64,000 nt of DNA from JBDWFY01 sp039976075 (GTDB lineage Bacteria; Pseudomonadota; Alphaproteobacteria; Rhizobiales; Stappiaceae): the NCBI GenBank assembly GCA_039976075.1, contig JBDWFY010000013.1, forward strand, positions 496,001 to 560,000. Reading direction: 5' to 3'. The notes under the pieces are model-generated. The model was not told the origin of the DNA and did no database searches. It saw only the letters and a list, made by a program, of their open reading frames with translations. This document shows positions 62,223 through 64,000 of this stretch, in pieces. Both the position numbers and the translations under genes were made by a program. The first letter of the stretch is position 1; each line of letters opens with the position of its first letter.

Positions 62223-63688
62223 TCGTTTTGCGTCGTTTTAGTCAACTCTCTTCATCTGTCCGCATTTCACTGATCGTCATGCTGTTGATGGCAGCGGTTT
62301 CTTTGACGCTGTCTGAGCGGGTCCTGAGCCGACTGTCTGAGAACCAACAATCCTATCTCGAAGGACTGGCAAATTCGTATCTGGGCGGCGTTGCGGCCTC
62401 TGTTTCTCCCTCAGTTCTGAGGCGTGACAGCTGGGAAATCTATGACACGCTTCTTCGAATGAAACCGGAAAAAGTGTCTGTACTGCCACTGGAAACCATC
62501 GTTACCACACCGGACGATATCACTCTGGCGTCGGACCTGCCAAATCGATTTCCCACTTTCCAGCCTGTGAGATCAGAATTTCTAAGTGAATTTTCCGATG
62601 ATCAGATGCAACTGAACACACAATCAGAACTCGGTTTTCAGATGCGCCCCATCATGCTCCGCGGTGACACGATCGGGAAAGTCTATGTGGTTTTTGATGC
62701 GTCTTCATTGCTTGAAGAGCGTCGTGAAGTGCTATTGGCGCTGCTTCTGACAAACGGCGCGCTGACCATTCTTTTTGCGGGGATCGGATTTTTGATGGTT
62801 CGGCGCATGGTCGGCCCAATGCAGGTTCTGGAAAATCACTTGCAAACGGCGACATCCGGTGGGCTTGAACGGATTGCGGAACATGAATTTCCCAAGGCCA
62901 GTCGCGACGCGCGGCGGATGTTTTCTGCGTTTAATACGCTCGTCGATGCGGAACGGGAGCGCGAAATGCTGGTTGATCGCCTGGGCAAAGAAGAAAGAAT
63001 GGGCAGTTTGGGGCGGCTTGCGTCCGGGATGGCGCATGAAATCAACAATCCGCTTGGTGGCTTGTTGAATGCAACGGACACTCTGGATAAACATGGCCAT
63101 CATGAAAAAGCGCGGAGGGAAGCAGTCACACTGATCCGGCGGGGATTGCTGGGCATCAGGGATATTGTTCTGGCAGCCCTGACGACATACCGGTTGGAAA
63201 AAGGAGCCCGACCCTTCTCCAGCCAGGATCTTGACGATATTGCTCTTTTGTTGCGACCGGAATTGAAAGGTCGCGCTCAGACGCTGAGAATTAAACGTCC
63301 GGATCACAAGCCCGATCAGAGGGGTGACTACGGTCATCTGCCTGCGGCGGCGTTACGCCAGGCGCTCCTGAATCTCTTGCTCAATGCATCCAAAGCCTCT
63401 TCGCAGGGTGCGACAATCGATCTGAAAATGACTGAAGTGCAGGGATATTTCCTGATTGAGATATTCGATCAGGGTGAAGGGCTGCCTGAGGAAGCTCGGC
63501 AACTCATCGAGGCTTCGCTGGCTTCTAGTGTTCCAAAAGGATCTTCAGGATTGGGGTTATGGGTTGTGCGCCAGATAGCAGACGAACTCGATGGTATCTT
63601 GTCTGTGCGACCTAACGAGCCAACGGGAAGCGTGGTCTCCATGAAAGTGCCCGCCTATCGCAAGGAGGCGCTGAATGCAGCAGCCTAG
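62219..63688 (+). CDS. sensor histidine kinase of a three-component system
   Basis: Kinase of 489 residues. Membrane helices at about 14-33 and 171-193 frame a periplasmic domain of some 140 residues. A HAMP segment follows, then HisKA with ASGMAHEINNPLGGLLNATD near residue 270, and HATPase with ALLNLLLNASKASSQG near residue 382, DQGEGLPEEA and GSSGLGLWVVRQIADEL. The sequence resembles kinases that pair with NtrC-type regulators. GTG start at 62219 overlaps the PhnD-like gene by 4 bp; the regulator begins inside its last 14 bases. Confidence 0.93.
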   Translation: MIVLRRFSQLSSSVRISLIVMLLMAAVSLTLSERVLSRLSENQQSYLEGLANSYLGGVAASVSPSVLRRDSWEIYDTLLRMKPEKVSVLPLETIVTTPDDITLASDLPNRFPTFQPVRSEFLSEFSDDQMQLNTQSELGFQMRPIMLRGDTIGKVYVVFDASSLLEERREVLLALLLTNGALTILFAGIGFLMVRRMVGPMQVLENHLQTATSGGLERIAEHEFPKASRDARRMFSAFNTLVDAEREREMLVDRLGKEERMGSLGRLASGMAHEINNPLGGLLNATDTLDKHGHHEKARREAVTLIRRGLLGIRDIVLAALTTYRLEKGARPFSSQDLDDIALLLRPELKGRAQTLRIKRPDHKPDQRGDYGHLPAAALRQALLNLLLNASKASSQGATIDLKMTEVQGYFLIEIFDQGEGLPEEARQLIEASLASSVPKGSSGLGLWVVRQIADELDGILSVRPNEPTGSVVSMKVPAYRKEALNAAA

Positions 63689-64000
63689 GTCGATCAAAAT
63701 CGGGGTTGTCGAAGACGACGCCATAATGGGCGCATCGCTCGTGCAGCGCTTTGAGCTTGAGGGGCACAGCGTCGATTGGTGGCAGACCGGCAGCGATGCG
63801 GTAAACACACCTGTATTCTTTGAAAAGGATATCATCATCTGCGATATCCGGTTGCCGGATATCACTGGTGAAACTGTTTTGCGACAGGCCAGTCGCGACG
63901 GTATGGCTCCGCCGTTCCTGTTTATCACAGCTTATGGTGAAATCGATCAGGCCGTAAGGCTCATGAAGATGGGCGCATCGGATTATATTACAAAGCCGTT
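63675..64000 (+). CDS. NtrC-like response regulator (C-terminus cut by window edge)
   Basis: The visible 108 residues are a receiver domain. VVEDDAIMGASLVQRF carries the acidic pair, IICDIRLPDITGETVL the phospho-acceptor Asp, FLFITAYGEIDQAVRLMKMG the Thr, and DYITKP the Lys. The layout is typical of NtrC-like sigma-54 activators, but the ATPase and DNA-binding domains lie outside the window. The ATG at 63675 has AAGGAGG at 6 bases and overlaps the kinase gene by 14 bp. Confidence 0.85.
   Translation, partial: MQQPRSIKIGVVEDDAIMGASLVQRFELEGHSVDWWQTGSDAVNTPVFFEKDIIICDIRLPDITGETVLRQASRDGMAPPFLFITAYGEIDQAVRLMKMGASDYITKP

Overview
The window looks like core chromosome of an alphaproteobacterium of the order Hyphomicrobiales (Rhizobiales). 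The clues are gene orders I recognise from that group: Tim44-like protein / MltA / Smr / HTH beside FxsA; hisB-(DUF2628)-hisH-hisA-hisF-hisE-coaA; lipoprotein of the LpoA type / rsmI / yraN / gshB; plus the ornithine-lipid acyltransferase OlsB and a monofunctional HisB. I see no rRNA, tRNA, CRISPR array, transposase, integrase or phage gene. A genus cannot be fixed from the sequence alone.

Layout. 1-5570 is a leftward block: glnD (cut by the left edge), an XRE regulator, an Smr protein, MltA and a Tim44-like protein. 6071-12402 runs rightward: fxsA, a gamma-glutamyltransferase-like enzyme, an acyltransferase-3 membrane protein and polA. 12447-16330 is leftward and accessory: a secreted WG-repeat protein, a TolB/PD40-like protein and an AraC regulator. 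16514-23153 holds a DUF4142 protein, pyrF (leftward) and the his operon ending in coaA. 23227-25775 is leftward: a HAD phosphatase, dut and coaBC. 25896-31826 holds a small secreted protein, the LpoA-like lipoprotein, rsmI-yraN, a small cysteine-starting secreted protein, a monooxygenase-fold protein, gshB and a YjhX-type toxin homologue.

32259-34593 is a CelD/BcsL-type acetyltransferase paired with a cupin/JmjC-like protein. 34973-38749 is a membrane-stress operon: a putative ribbon-helix-helix (RHH) protein, PspA, a YqiJ-like protein and a YqiK-type flotillin. It has a readable sigma-70 promoter with a palindrome in its spacer. 38923-46568 carries yifB/comM, a hybrid histidine kinase, olsB and a class A penicillin-binding protein. 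46958-53233 is a carbohydrate ABC importer operon with a clan GH-A-like hydrolase in front and a FadR-type regulator behind. The same TCAGACGTCT motif lies before the first gene and before the regulator. 53446-61217 is a mixture: cpdB, an ArsR/SRPBCC pair with two operator-like palindromes, small hypothetical proteins, a tandem pair of small secreted proteins and a CurA-type oxidoreductase. 61338-64000 is a PhnD-like periplasmic binding protein, a histidine kinase and an NtrC-like regulator (cut by the right edge), tightly overlapped as a three-component signalling unit.

The most unusual items are the RHH-PspA-YqiJ-YqiK operon with its candidate operator, the PhnD/kinase/regulator unit, the acetyltransferase plus cupin pair, three small secreted proteins whose predicted mature ends start at or near Cys, and a 100-bp structured intergenic repeat present twice (75 of 100 positions identical, counted by hand). 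All functions are read from sequence motifs and gene context; no database search was run.
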